Source: Chloroflexota bacterium (GTDB taxonomy: Bacteria; Chloroflexota; Dehalococcoidia; Lucifugimonadales; Lucifugimonadaceae). Taken from it: a stretch of DNA of 40,450 nt. The first letter of the stretch is position 1; the number at the start of each line of letters is the position of its first letter. The translations under genes were made by a program, and so were the position numbers. Location of the stretch: contig PABO01000021.1 of NCBI GenBank assembly GCA_002699165.1, forward strand, positions 2,882 to 43,331. Direction: 5' to 3'. A model generated the notes under the pieces. It had not been told where the DNA came from. It searched no databases and saw only the letters and a list, made by a program, of their open reading frames with translations. Of the stretch, positions 1 to 7,603 are shown one piece after another.

Positions 1-224
1 TACGAAATAATCATATAAAAACAATTATTGCACCCAGAAGATCAATGAAAGCTCAGTTTAGATTTGCTAATAATATGAATGCAAAATTTGCTATCATTCT
101 TGGAGAAGATGAGATAAAAAATAATGTTATTTCCATTAAATCTCTAAACTCAAAAAAGGATCAGATAGAAATCAAGAATGATGATATAGAAAAAATAATA
201 AGCCTAATTAATTCTGAGGACTAG
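1..224 (+). CDS. hisS: Histidyl-tRNA synthetase, C-terminal fragment
   Basis: The open frame runs in from the left edge and ends at TAG 222-224, so only about the last 73 residues are visible. They read as the anticodon-binding domain of class II histidyl-tRNA synthetase: SMKAQFRFANNMNAKFAIIL followed by GEDEI and a strand ending KDQIEI matches the family pattern of a helix over the tRNA, the GEDE turn and the last beta strand. The enzyme charges tRNA-His with histidine in the cytoplasm. The catalytic core lies outside the window, so activity cannot be judged. prfA begins one base after the stop, so the two are probably co-transcribed. A related anticodon-binding protein such as HisZ is possible but less likely, because HisZ usually lacks this domain. 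Confidence 0.82.
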   Translation, partial: RNNHIKTIIAPRRSMKAQFRFANNMNAKFAIILGEDEIKNNVISIKSLNSKKDQIEIKNDDIEKIISLINSED

Positions 225-225
225 T

Positions 226-1311
226 ATGGAAGAATGGATATTAAATAGATTAAAAGAAATAAAGAATAGATTTGATGAAGTAGAACTACTCATGACTAAG
301 CAAGAAGTTGTATCTAATCAAAACGAAATGAAAAAACTTTCTAAAGAATATAAAAATTTAGTGAAAATTAATCAATTATGGGATGCATATAATAAAACTT
401 CTACACAAATAGAAGAAACAAAAGATATGATTGATTCTGATGATGAAGAGATTTCAGAATTAGCACAATCAGAAAACGAGACATTATCTGAAAATTTAGA
501 GAATATTTTTGATGAATTAAATAAAGAACTAATACCTAAAGATGCTACAGATGAAGCAGATGCGATTGTTGAAATTAGAGCAGGTACAGGCGGTGATGAA
601 GCTGCTATTTTTGGAAATGATCTATTAAGAATGTATTCAAGATATTCAGAAAATAATAAATGGAAAGTAAAAATATTAAGCTCAAATTATAGTGAATTTG
701 GAGGTATCAAAGAAGTTGTTCTAGAAATTTCAGGAGAAGGCACTTTTTCAAAACTAAAGCATGAAAGTGGTGTTCATAGAGTCCAAAGAGTTCCTAAAAC
801 AGAGTCTCAAGGAAGAATTCATACTTCAACTGCTACTGTTGCAGTTTTACCAAAATCAGAAGAAATAGATATAGAAATAAAAGATGACGACATACGAACA
901 GATGTTTTTCATTCTGGTGGCGCTGGTGGTCAAAATGTAAATAAGGTTGCTACAGCTATTCGACTAACTCACAACCCTTCAGGTATTGTTGTAGCATGTC
1001 AAAATGAAAGATCTCAACTACAAAATAAGATGCAAGCGATGGAAATACTGAAGTCTAAATTATGGGATCTAGAATTACGAAAACAACAAGAAGAAATTTC
1101 CAAAGCTAGAAAATCACAAGTTGGTTCTGGTGGAAGATCTGAAAAAGTTAGAACTTATAATTATCCTCAGAGTAGAATAACAGATCATAGAATCAACGTT
1201 ACTGTACATAATTTATCAGAATTTATGGATGGATTAATTGATGAGCTTATAGGCCCTCTTATGAAAAATGAACAAGCCCAAAAAATGTTGTCTCAAAATC
1301 CTTCTAAATGA
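226..1311 (+). CDS. prfA: Peptide chain release factor 1
   Basis: Release factor 1 recognises UAA and UAG in the ribosomal A site and triggers peptide release. The 361-residue length is normal. The N-terminal third is a charged helical domain. The codon-reading PxT tripeptide appears as P-K-T in RVPKTESQGR; RF2 would have SPF there, so this is RF1. The catalytic GGQ is in HSGGAGGQNVNKV. The ATG at 226 lies one base after the preceding stop. The end overlaps prmC by four bases (ATGA), which suggests translational coupling between the factor and the enzyme that methylates its GGQ glutamine. The gene itself ends in TGA, consistent with the standard code. Confidence 0.97.
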   Translation: MEEWILNRLKEIKNRFDEVELLMTKQEVVSNQNEMKKLSKEYKNLVKINQLWDAYNKTSTQIEETKDMIDSDDEEISELAQSENETLSENLENIFDELNKELIPKDATDEADAIVEIRAGTGGDEAAIFGNDLLRMYSRYSENNKWKVKILSSNYSEFGGIKEVVLEISGEGTFSKLKHESGVHRVQRVPKTESQGRIHTSTATVAVLPKSEEIDIEIKDDDIRTDVFHSGGAGGQNVNKVATAIRLTHNPSGIVVACQNERSQLQNKMQAMEILKSKLWDLELRKQQEEISKARKSQVGSGGRSEKVRTYNYPQSRITDHRINVTVHNLSEFMDGLIDELIGPLMKNEQAQKMLSQNPSK

Positions 1312-2150
1312 TCACAATTGGTGAAATCAAGAAAAATCTTATCTCTATACTAAATGATCATAATATTCCTGATTCGCAATTTGAAGCAATATCTATAATT
1401 GCCTATTCTCTAGGATTAGATCATAAAGAAGTTATCACTGAAAATGATATAAATATCTCAGATGAAGGGGAATTAAGAGTATTTGAAATACTTAAAAAAA
1501 GATTAGAAGGGAATCCATTAGCTTATTTAATTAATGAAAAAACTTTTTTTAATGAAATTTTTTTCATCGATCAAAATGTTTTGATACCTAGACAAGAAAC
1601 TGAAGAAGTAATTGAATATTTTTTTTCATTGAACCAAAACAATTCAATGAAAAATAAGAATATATTAGATATTGGAACGGGTAGTGGAATTATTTCTATA
1701 ATATGTAAAAAGAAATATCCTTTAGCCAATTTATTTTCTATTGATAAAAGTAATGGAGCAATTAATGTAGCTAAAAAAAATGCTGAAATAAAAAATGTTT
1801 CAATAGATTTTATATGTACTGATATTCAAAACTGTAAAATAAGTAAAATAGATTATGTAATAAGTAATCCTCCTTATATAAAACAAAAAATATTAAAAGA
1901 TTTGCAAATAGAAGTTTTGAAAGAACCCCTAATAGCCTTAAACGGGGGATTAGATGGATTAAAAGTTATAAAAAATATTTTTGAGTGGGAAAAAAACATT
2001 AATAATAATAATGCTTTACAAATAATTATTGAAATTGATGAACAAATTAAATATGAAGCAAAGGAACTAGCTAAAAACTTTTATCCTCATAAAAAAATAA
2101 AAATAATAAATGATATTGCAAATAAACCTAGGATTTTATCTATAAATTAG
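1308..2150 (+). CDS. prmC: Release factor glutamine N5-methyltransferase
   Basis: PrmC (HemK) transfers a methyl group from S-adenosylmethionine to the glutamine of the GGQ motif in release factors, which speeds termination. The 280-residue protein has a small helical N-terminal domain. A Rossmann methyltransferase follows, with the SAM-binding glycine motif DIGTGSGIISI near residue 120 and the catalytic NPPY motif in VISNPPYI, which binds the target glutamine. The ATG overlaps the prfA stop, the classic arrangement. The gene is richer in Lys, Asn and Ile than prfA, in line with strong AT bias. Its TAG is one base from the stop of the convergent rpsI gene, so no terminator fits between them. 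Confidence 0.95.
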   Translation: MITIGEIKKNLISILNDHNIPDSQFEAISIIAYSLGLDHKEVITENDINISDEGELRVFEILKKRLEGNPLAYLINEKTFFNEIFFIDQNVLIPRQETEEVIEYFFSLNQNNSMKNKNILDIGTGSGIISIICKKKYPLANLFSIDKSNGAINVAKKNAEIKNVSIDFICTDIQNCKISKIDYVISNPPYIKQKILKDLQIEVLKEPLIALNGGLDGLKVIKNIFEWEKNINNNNALQIIIEIDEQIKYEAKELAKNFYPHKKIKIINDIANKPRILSIN

Positions 2151-2151
2151 T

Positions 2152-2547
2152 TTATCTCTTTGTATATTGAGGAGCTTTTCTAGCTTTCTTTAGACCATAT
2201 TTTTTACTTTCCTTAACTCTTGAGTCTCGAGTAAGTAAACCATGAGATTTTAATTTTGGTCTCAATTCTATATCCATCTCACATAGAGCTCTAGCAATTC
2301 CAAGAGAAATAGCTCCTGATTGACCAGAAGCTCCTCCGCCTTGTATCTTAATCTCTGCAGAAATCTTTTCTTTATCAGTAATTTTTAGGGGAAGCAAAGC
2401 TATATTTACTAAATCATCCATTAACAATACTTCTTTGATTGTCTTTCCGTTCACTTGTATCTTACCATTAGTATTGAAAATCTTTACTCTGGCAATTGAA
2501 GATTTCCTTTTACCTGTTCCATAATAATATGTCTTTTTAGTTGTCAC
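2152..2547 (-). CDS. rpsI: 30S ribosomal protein S9
   Basis: S9 binds the 3' major domain of 16S rRNA, and its C-terminal tail reaches the P-site tRNA. The 131-residue product starts with YYYGTGKRKSSIARVKIF and ends in the basic tail KKARKAPQYTKR, whose final arginine is the conserved tRNA-contacting residue. The start is GTG, preceded by an AGAGGT Shine-Dalgarno-like stretch. It lies 11 bases inside the end of rplM, so the pair is probably translationally coupled. This is the last gene of the minus-strand translation cluster and it converges on prmC. No intrinsic terminator is visible between the two stops. Confidence 0.97.
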   Translation of the reverse strand: MTTKKTYYYGTGKRKSSIARVKIFNTNGKIQVNGKTIKEVLLMDDLVNIALLPLKITDKEKISAEIKIQGGGASGQSGAISLGIARALCEMDIELRPKLKSHGLLTRDSRVKESKKYGLKKARKAPQYTKR

Positions 2548-2992
2548 TCTTTACCTCTTTAGATTTATTCTCAAGTTGCGCTTGATGAGGATGATTATTT
2601 CCCGAATAAATTTTTAATCTTTTCAACATTTTTGCAGATAATTTATTCTTTGGAAGCATACCCTTAACAGCTTTTGTAATGATATATTCAGGTTTCTTTT
2701 CTATGAGATTGGCAAATGTTCTAACTTTAGTACTACCTGGTCTTGTAGTATGAGTAATATATTCTTTATCTGAATATTTCTTGCCTGTTACTTTTATTTT
2801 CGATGAATTTATTAATATAACAAAATCACCTGTTATATCATTTGGAATATAAGCAGGTTTATTTTTGCCCATTAGAATCATAGCGATCTTAGAAGCTAAG
2901 CGGCCTAGAGTTTCACCTTCAGCATCAATAAGAACCCATTTTTCTGAATTATTTTTTTCTTTTATAGAATAATGTTTTAATTTATTAATCAT
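2537..2992 (-). CDS. rplM: 50S ribosomal protein L13
   Basis: L13 is an early-assembling protein that binds 23S rRNA. At 151 residues it is slightly longer than the roughly 142 of E. coli, the surplus being a charged C-terminal tail. Family signatures include WVLIDAEGETLGRLAS, the MGKNKPAYIPN loop, HTTRPGSTK, and AVKGMLPKNKLSAKMLKRLKIY followed by HPHQAQ. A 40-base A/T-rich gap separates it from rplQ. That gap holds a 14-base palindrome (3003-3016) but no good Shine-Dalgarno. rplM-rpsI is the usual pair. In many bacteria truA sits before it, but here it follows rplQ directly. Confidence 0.97.
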   Translation of the reverse strand: MINKLKHYSIKEKNNSEKWVLIDAEGETLGRLASKIAMILMGKNKPAYIPNDITGDFVILINSSKIKVTGKKYSDKEYITHTTRPGSTKVRTFANLIEKKPEYIITKAVKGMLPKNKLSAKMLKRLKIYSGNNHPHQAQLENKSKEVKSDN

Positions 2993-3032
2993 TTTTTTTT
3001 CTAATAGATTTCTATTTTACACTTTTTTTTAA

Positions 3033-3386
3033 CTAATCAACTAGTTCCAATAAAGCTATTTCAGCATTGTCACCTTGTCTTGTCCCTAATAGAACAATTC
3101 TGGAATATCCACCATTTCTTTCAGTAAATTTTTCAGATACATTTTCAAAAAGATGATCAACTACTGATTTATCTAGAATAAATTCAGATACTTTTCTTAT
3201 TGAATTAAAATCCTTAGTTTTAGAAAGTGTAATCATTTTTTCAAGAATAGGCCTTGCTTCTTTAGCCTTAGCTTTAGTAGTTTTAATTCTTCCATGCATT
3301 ATTGTATCGGAAACTAAATTCCTCAATAAGGCTTTCCTTTGATTAGACGGTCTACTTAATTTATTTTTAGATAATCTATGTCTCAT
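3033..3386 (-). CDS. rplQ: 50S ribosomal protein L17
   Basis: L17 sits near the exit of the peptide tunnel in the large subunit. The 117 residues open with the diagnostic MRHRLSKNKLSRPSNQRKALLRNL. Helices containing RIKTTKAKAKEARPILEKMITL follow, and the protein ends in the strand RIVLLGTRQGDNAEIALLELV. It lies 19 bases after rpoA, the nearly universal rpoA-rplQ order, and is presumably part of the same transcript. Confidence 0.97.
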   Translation of the reverse strand: MRHRLSKNKLSRPSNQRKALLRNLVSDTIMHGRIKTTKAKAKEARPILEKMITLSKTKDFNSIRKVSEFILDKSVVDHLFENVSEKFTERNGGYSRIVLLGTRQGDNAEIALLELVD

Positions 3387-3405
3387 TTTATCCTCTTATA
3401 CTAAA

Positions 3406-4383
3406 TTATGAACTTTCAGGAAGCATGTTTCTTTCAGCAAGAACATCAAACAATTCGTCCAAAGATTTTCTACCAAAATTTCTTATTTTTAATAAATCTC
3501 CCTCGGGCATTGCTATAACTTCTCCAACTCTATTTATTCCAGCTCTTTTCAAACAATTTAGAGTTCTTGCAGACAAATCTAAAGTTTCAACTGGAGTGTT
3601 ATATATATCAGGACTAATTCCAAGACCTGCTGCAGGATTTTGCTCCTCAGTAGTTTGATCGAATTTACTGAATACATAAAAGCTATCCATTAAAGATTCA
3701 GAGGCTTTTTGCAGTGCAGATTGAGGATCAATAGTACCATCAGTCCAAATTTCTAATGTTAATCTTTCCCAATCAGATCTCTGTCCTACTCTGGTAGGTT
3801 GAACTGAAAAATTAGCTTTTTTTATAGGAGTAAAAATAGAATCAATTGGTAAAATACCTATATTTGAATCAAACTCATCAGAAGCTCTTCTATAACCTTG
3901 ACCTTGTTCAACACTAAACTCTACAGATAAATGTGCATCAGGGGAATCTAGGGTTGCCAGATGATGACCAGGATTCACAATTTCAAAATCAGCAGTTGCC
4001 ATAATATCACCTGCTTTTACTTCTCCTTCGCCTTCAACTTCCAGCCTTAGACGACCTGTTCTATCTGATAAAGATCTCAATCTGATACCTTTTGCATTCA
4101 TAAGAAATTCATTAACTTCTTCCCTCATGCCTTTTAAGGTTGAGTACTCATGTTGGATACCTTCTATTTTAACCCAATTTATTGCAGTTCCAGGTAGAGC
4201 AGATAACAGAGCTCTCCTTAAGGGATTACCTAGAGTAACTCCCCAACCTTTGTCTAAAGGTTCTGCTATAAATTTTCCATAGGTTTGATCCCCTTCTATC
4301 ATTCTGATAGAAAGCTCTGGAACCTCAGGTTCAGAAACAGATATATTGTCAATTGGTGATAATCCAAATTGTTTTTCTAACAT
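3406..4383 (-). CDS. rpoA: RNA polymerase alpha subunit
   Basis: The alpha subunit dimerises to nucleate RNA polymerase assembly, and its C-terminal domain contacts UP elements and activators. The 325-residue length is standard. The N-terminal domain shows GKFIAEPLDKGWGVTLGNPL with RRALLSALPG and the KGMREEV segment. The C-terminal domain, after a linker near residue 245, has the two helix-hairpin-helix elements LSARTLNCLKRAGINRVGEV and LLKIRNFGRKSLDEL. Placement between rpsD (three bases away) and rplQ matches the alpha operon. A complete C-terminal domain means activator contacts, for example from the GlnR-like regulator in this window, are possible in principle. Confidence 0.98.
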   Translation of the reverse strand: MLEKQFGLSPIDNISVSEPEVPELSIRMIEGDQTYGKFIAEPLDKGWGVTLGNPLRRALLSALPGTAINWVKIEGIQHEYSTLKGMREEVNEFLMNAKGIRLRSLSDRTGRLRLEVEGEGEVKAGDIMATADFEIVNPGHHLATLDSPDAHLSVEFSVEQGQGYRRASDEFDSNIGILPIDSIFTPIKKANFSVQPTRVGQRSDWERLTLEIWTDGTIDPQSALQKASESLMDSFYVFSKFDQTTEEQNPAAGLGISPDIYNTPVETLDLSARTLNCLKRAGINRVGEVIAMPEGDLLKIRNFGRKSLDELFDVLAERNMLPESS

Positions 4384-4386
4384 TTA

Positions 4387-4968
4387 TTACCTCCTTGAAT
4401 AGTATTCAACTATTTGCCTAGTATCAATCTCAAGCTCAGCGTCAGAAGCAGATGGAAGATTGTTTATTTGAGTAGAAAGTGCAGCTTTATCTAGAGATAA
4501 CCATTTTGCACATTGATTGTTCTTAATATTTTCACTTGCTATTTGAAACAAGCTAGAATTTTTTGACTTTTCTTTCCAGGTAATTTTATCCCCTTGCTTC
4601 ATTTCATAAGAAGGGATATTTACTTTTTTATCATTTACCAAAAAATGACCATGATTGACTGCTTGACGTGACTGCCTCCGAGTATTAAACATACCTGTCC
4701 TAAACATAACGTTGTCAAATCTCTTTTCTAATAATATAAGCAGTTCATCACCAGTTGAGCCTTCTATATTTGAAGCTTTATCATAGTAATTTCTAAACTG
4801 ACGTTCTAAAATGCCATATAAAAATCTTGCTTTTTGTTTTTCTCTAAGCTGAAGACCATATGGTGAAATTCTTCTCCTTTGAGACATTCTATTTTTTCCA
4901 GGCTTTTGTGCAATTTCTAAACCTAAAAACCTCATTCTTTTGTTTACTGGACCCGTGTATCTAGCCAT
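4387..4968 (-). CDS. rpsD: 30S ribosomal protein S4, zinc-free form
   Basis: S4 is a primary 16S rRNA binder that starts small-subunit assembly and often autoregulates the alpha operon. The 193 residues begin MARYTGPVNKRMRFLGLEIA and carry the S4 RNA-binding fold in LEKRFDNVMFRTGMFNTRRQ, SRQAVNHGHFLVNDKKV and the end QIVEYYSRR. The N-terminal CxxC...C/H zinc knuckle found in many homologues is absent: the only cysteine is near residue 154. This is therefore a C-minus S4, and at 193 residues it is somewhat shorter than the usual 200-209. It follows rpsK by 24 bases. Confidence 0.96.
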   Translation of the reverse strand: MARYTGPVNKRMRFLGLEIAQKPGKNRMSQRRRISPYGLQLREKQKARFLYGILERQFRNYYDKASNIEGSTGDELLILLEKRFDNVMFRTGMFNTRRQSRQAVNHGHFLVNDKKVNIPSYEMKQGDKITWKEKSKNSSLFQIASENIKNNQCAKWLSLDKAALSTQINNLPSASDAELEIDTRQIVEYYSRR

Positions 4969-4992
4969 ATAATTTCCTGTTCTAAATTATTT

Positions 4993-5376
4993 TTATACTC
5001 TTCTTTTCTTTGGAGGTCTGCATCCATTATGGGGAACAGGAGTAACATCCTTGATGGAGACAACTCTAATTCCAGCATGCTGAATTGCTCTAATAGCAGC
5101 TTCTCTTCCAGCTCCAGGACCCTTAACAAAAACATCTACTGTTTTCATCCCTAATTCAACAGCTGTTTCTGCTGCAGATTCTCCAGCTTTTTGAGCTGCA
5201 AAAGCAGTAGATTTTCTTGACCCTCTAAATCCTTTAGCACCAGCACTACTTTGAGCAATAACATTTCCACTATTATCAGTCATAGTGATTATAGTATTGT
5301 TAAAGGTTGCTTTAACATATGCATTACCTTGAGGGACAAATACTTTTTCTTTTTTTCTTGTTCTATTTCTAGCCAT
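4993..5376 (-). CDS. rpsK: 30S ribosomal protein S11
   Basis: S11 lies on the platform of the small subunit near the Shine-Dalgarno helix. The 127 residues carry [35 protein letters not shown], and the C-terminal [19 protein letters not shown] with the basic end [13 protein letters not shown]. The short basic N-terminal extension ([10 protein letters not shown]) is ordinary for the family. A different frame is open over part of this gene, but it has no family resemblance. Confidence 0.97.
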   Translation of the reverse strand: MARNRTRKKEKVFVPQGNAYVKATFNNTIITMTDNSGNVIAQSSAGAKGFRGSRKSTAFAAQKAGESAAETAVELGMKTVDVFVKGPGAGREAAIRAIQHAGIRVVSIKDVTPVPHNGCRPPKKRRV

Positions 5377-5398
5377 TTAAACCTTCTATACTTCTATA

Positions 5399-5779
5399 CT
5401 AGTGAGTTAATTTCTTTTTATTGGCAATAGTTCTTCGCTTACCTTTTTTTGTTCTTGCATTAGTTTTTGTTCTTTGTCCATTTGCAGGTAAACCATTTTT
5501 ATGCCTGGAGCCTCTGTAACTACCTATATCTCCCAATCTTCTAATGTTTAATTGAACTTCTCTTCGAAGGTCACCCTCAATTCTTACTTCAGATCTTTCG
5601 ATAGCACTTCTAATTCTTGCTAATTCATCTTCCTGAAGGTCTTTAACTCGTGTGTTTAAATCTATACCAACATCAGTGATGATTTTTTTTGAAATTGATC
5701 TACCTATTCCACTGATTGCAGTTAGCCCTATCTCAACTCTTTGCGTATCGGGTATATTTACCCCTGCCATCATAGCCAT
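5399..5779 (-). CDS. rpsM: 30S ribosomal protein S13
   Basis: S13 is in the head of the 30S subunit and forms bridges to the 50S subunit and the P-site tRNA. The 126 residues include [20 protein letters not shown] with GIGRS, the helical [20 protein letters not shown], the [20 protein letters not shown] loop and the conserved [17 protein letters not shown] tail. The first ATG gives [10 protein letters not shown]; starting at the third methionine would fit the family just as well. It is five bases from the end of rpmJ. Confidence 0.96.
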   Translation of the reverse strand: MAMMAGVNIPDTQRVEIGLTAISGIGRSISKKIITDVGIDLNTRVKDLQEDELARIRSAIERSEVRIEGDLRREVQLNIRRLGDIGSYRGSRHKNGLPANGQRTKTNARTKKGKRRTIANKKKLTH

Positions 5780-5784
5780 ATAAT

Positions 5785-5901
5785 TTATCCTTGAACTTGT
5801 TTAAATCTTGGGTTTTTTTTATTTATTATTCTAACTTTGCCTTTTCTTCTAATTATTTGATCGTCGGCACTTCGTTTTTTTATTGATGCTCTTTTTTTCA
5901 T
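5785..5901 (-). CDS. rpmJ: 50S ribosomal protein L36, zinc-free form
   Basis: This 38-codon gene lies between infA and rpsM. The reverse complement translates as [20 protein letters not shown], then [18 protein letters not shown] and a TAA stop. That matches L36 along its length, including the ASIKK start, the IRRKG core and the NPRFKQ end. The four zinc ligands of the usual form (C-x2-C, then C, then H) are replaced by R/S, D, I and F-type residues, so this is a C-minus L36. The order infA-rpmJ-rpsM is the standard location. The ATG at 5901 is 15 bases after the infA stop. Confidence 0.93.
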   Translation of the reverse strand: MKKRASIKKRSADDQIIRRKGKVRIINKKNPRFKQVQG

Positions 5902-5916
5902 AATTTACTCACAGTT

Positions 5917-6135
5917 TTATTTAAATCTGTATGTTATTCTTCCTCTTGTTAAATCATAGGGAGACAGTTCTACTAGAACTCTGTCTCCGGGTAATATTCT
6001 TATATAATTTTTTCTAATTTTGCCAGATGCATGGGCTAAGACTTCGTGTCCATTAGCTAATTCAACTTTAAATGTAGTATTTGGCAGAGCTTCTTCAACT
6101 TTACCTTCTACTTCTATTGCTTCCTTTTTTGCCAT
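5917..6135 (-). CDS. infA: Translation initiation factor IF-1
   Basis: IF-1 occupies the A site of the 30S subunit during initiation. At 72 residues it has the exact family length. The single OB fold is clear: [20 protein letters not shown], then [20 protein letters not shown], then [20 protein letters not shown] and GRITYRFK. The ATG immediately follows the stop of map with no spacer, so translation may be coupled. The order map-infA-rpmJ-rpsM is the one found in Firmicutes, Actinobacteria and Chloroflexota. Confidence 0.97.
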   Translation of the reverse strand: MAKKEAIEVEGKVEEALPNTTFKVELANGHEVLAHASGKIRKNYIRILPGDRVLVELSPYDLTRGRITYRFK

Positions 6136-6900
6136 TTATATACTTGCCTTTGTTAAAATCTCAGGACCATCTTCAGTTATTAAAATTGTGTCCTCAAAGT
6201 GTGAAGAAAGTTTTCCATCTTTAGTCACCACAGTCCATTTGTCATCCATGACTTTAGTCTGCCATTTGCCTTCAGTCACCATAGGTTCAATTGCTATGGC
6301 CATTCCAACTCTCAAAAGAGCTCCTTCATTTTTTTTACCAAAGTTAGGAACACTAGGAGGTTCATGTAACTGGCTTCCAATTCCATGGCCAACATATTCT
6401 CTAACAACATCAAAACCTTGACCTAGAACATACTCTTCAATTGAGTTAGATATAATACCTATCTTATTCCCAGCAATAGAATTTTTTATTCCTATTTGCA
6501 ATGCATTATCTGCAACTGAAATTAATTTATTTTTATCTTCGTCACTTGAATCTTCAATTATAAAAGTTCTTGCATGATCACTGTACATGCCCCCTACAAT
6601 TGCACCACAATCGATAGAAATAAGGTCTCCACTTAACAATTTTCTTTCTCCAGGAATCCCATGAACAATCTCTTCATTTATTGAAATACAAGCAGTAGCA
6701 GGAAATCCATATAAACCTAAAAAAGCAGGTTTAGCCCCTTCTTTCTCAATAAATTCTCTTAGAAAATTATCAACCTCTCCAGTAGTAACTCCAGACTGAA
6801 GTTTTTTACCACAATTTATCATAGCACGAGCTACTATGTCTCCAGCTTCCCTCATATGGGAAATTTGTTCTGGAGTTTTGATGGTCCCCTCAGTAAGCAA
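6136..6900 (-). CDS. map: Type I methionine aminopeptidase
   Basis: This cytoplasmic metalloprotease removes the initiator methionine from nascent proteins. The 254-residue protein has the creatinase ('pita bread') fold with all five metal ligands in context: D in ISIDCGAIVGGMYSD, a second D in the same segment, H in EYVGHGIGSQLHEPP, E in IAIEPMVTEG and E in SSHFEDTILI. HEPPSVPNFG is also typical. There is no N-terminal zinc-finger extension. The start appears to be TTG at 6900, because an in-frame stop lies directly upstream and the next ATG would delete the conserved IKTPEQI segment. A GGAG stretch sits about 12 bases upstream. Confidence 0.95.
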   Translation of the reverse strand: MLTEGTIKTPEQISHMREAGDIVARAMINCGKKLQSGVTTGEVDNFLREFIEKEGAKPAFLGLYGFPATACISINEEIVHGIPGERKLLSGDLISIDCGAIVGGMYSDHARTFIIEDSSDEDKNKLISVADNALQIGIKNSIAGNKIGIISNSIEEYVLGQGFDVVREYVGHGIGSQLHEPPSVPNFGKKNEGALLRVGMAIAIEPMVTEGKWQTKVMDDKWTVVTKDGKLSSHFEDTILITEDGPEILTKASI

Positions 6901-6938
6901 TTATTAAAGTATCTCCATTAATTAATGTACAAACTCTT

Positions 6939-6968
6939 AGTATATATCTAAATCATGCAAATTGTACA
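6939..6968 (-). promoter_or_regulatory. Possible internal promoter for map-infA and downstream
   Basis: In the 74-base adk-map gap the minus strand reads TGTACA (6968-6963), 18 bases, then TATACT (6944-6939). The -10 box and spacer length are the same as at the rpsL promoter, while the -35 matches 4 of 6. A 7-base inverted repeat, TGTACAA at 6926-6932 and TTGTACA at 6962-6968, flanks the element and could be an operator or chance. The gap is the longest inside the cluster, which makes an extra promoter plausible. Confidence 0.4.
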
Positions 6969-6974
6969 GTAGCA

Positions 6975-7601
6975 TTATTGTAATATTTTGTCAATTTCTA
7001 ATGAAACTTCTACAATTGAAGCATTGGCATTGATTTTTTTTAACAAGTCTTTCGTTTTATAAAATTCAAGTAGGGGTTCGGTTAATTCTTTGTATGTATC
7101 CATTCTTTTTGATATTGCAGAAGGTTTATCGTCCTCACGTTGGTACAAATCTTGAAAAGAACATCCATCAATACAAAAATATTCCTTATCATCTTTAGAA
7201 AAAGTTTTGGAGCAATTTTTACACGAAATTCTCTTAGATAGCCTGTTAATCAAGTCTTCAAACGGAACATCAAAATAAAGGACATGATCAATTTCCTTCT
7301 CAAGTATATTCATTTCTTTTTCTAATGATAATGCTTGATTTATTGTTCTCGGGAAGCCATCTAATAAAATAGATTCGATACTTTCTGTAGTTTTTAAAAC
7401 CATTTCTATAATTAAATTATCTGGGACAAGTTCCCCTTTTTCCATATAATTTTTTGCCTTTGACCCCAAATCTGATTTATTTGCAATTTGAGATCTTAGA
7501 ATATCGCCCGTAGATATGTGAGATAATTTATACTTTTCTACTAACTTTTGAGACTGAGTACCTTTACCTGATCCCGGAGGACCTAAAAGTATAATGTTCA
7601 T
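6975..7601 (-). CDS. adk: Adenylate kinase with zinc-type LID
   Basis: Adenylate kinase interconverts ATP+AMP and 2 ADP. The 208 residues start with the P-loop LGPPGSGKGT (residues 6-15), followed by STGDILR and the LLDGFPRT nucleotide-monophosphate site near residue 80. The LID region contains cysteines 127, 130, 143 and 147 in a C-x2-C...C-x3-C arrangement, so it probably binds zinc, as in Gram-positive-type enzymes. The gene lies two bases after secY and 74 bases before map. That 74-base gap holds a candidate internal promoter. Confidence 0.96.
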   Translation of the reverse strand: MNIILLGPPGSGKGTQSQKLVEKYKLSHISTGDILRSQIANKSDLGSKAKNYMEKGELVPDNLIIEMVLKTTESIESILLDGFPRTINQALSLEKEMNILEKEIDHVLYFDVPFEDLINRLSKRISCKNCSKTFSKDDKEYFCIDGCSFQDLYQREDDKPSAISKRMDTYKELTEPLLEFYKTKDLLKKINANASIVEVSLEIDKILQ

Positions 7602-7603
7602 TA

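Noticed and set aside
3003-3016. Palindrome AATAGATTTCTATT between rplQ and rplM as a terminator
   Set aside because: The stem is six A/T-rich pairs with a two-base centre, and in the direction of transcription it is followed by A residues, not a T-run. It lies between genes that are normally co-transcribed.
4944-5135. Open frame overlapping rpsK in another frame on the minus strand
   Set aside because: It is fully explained as a shadow of rpsK, has no family resemblance and has a repetitive Leu/Glu composition.
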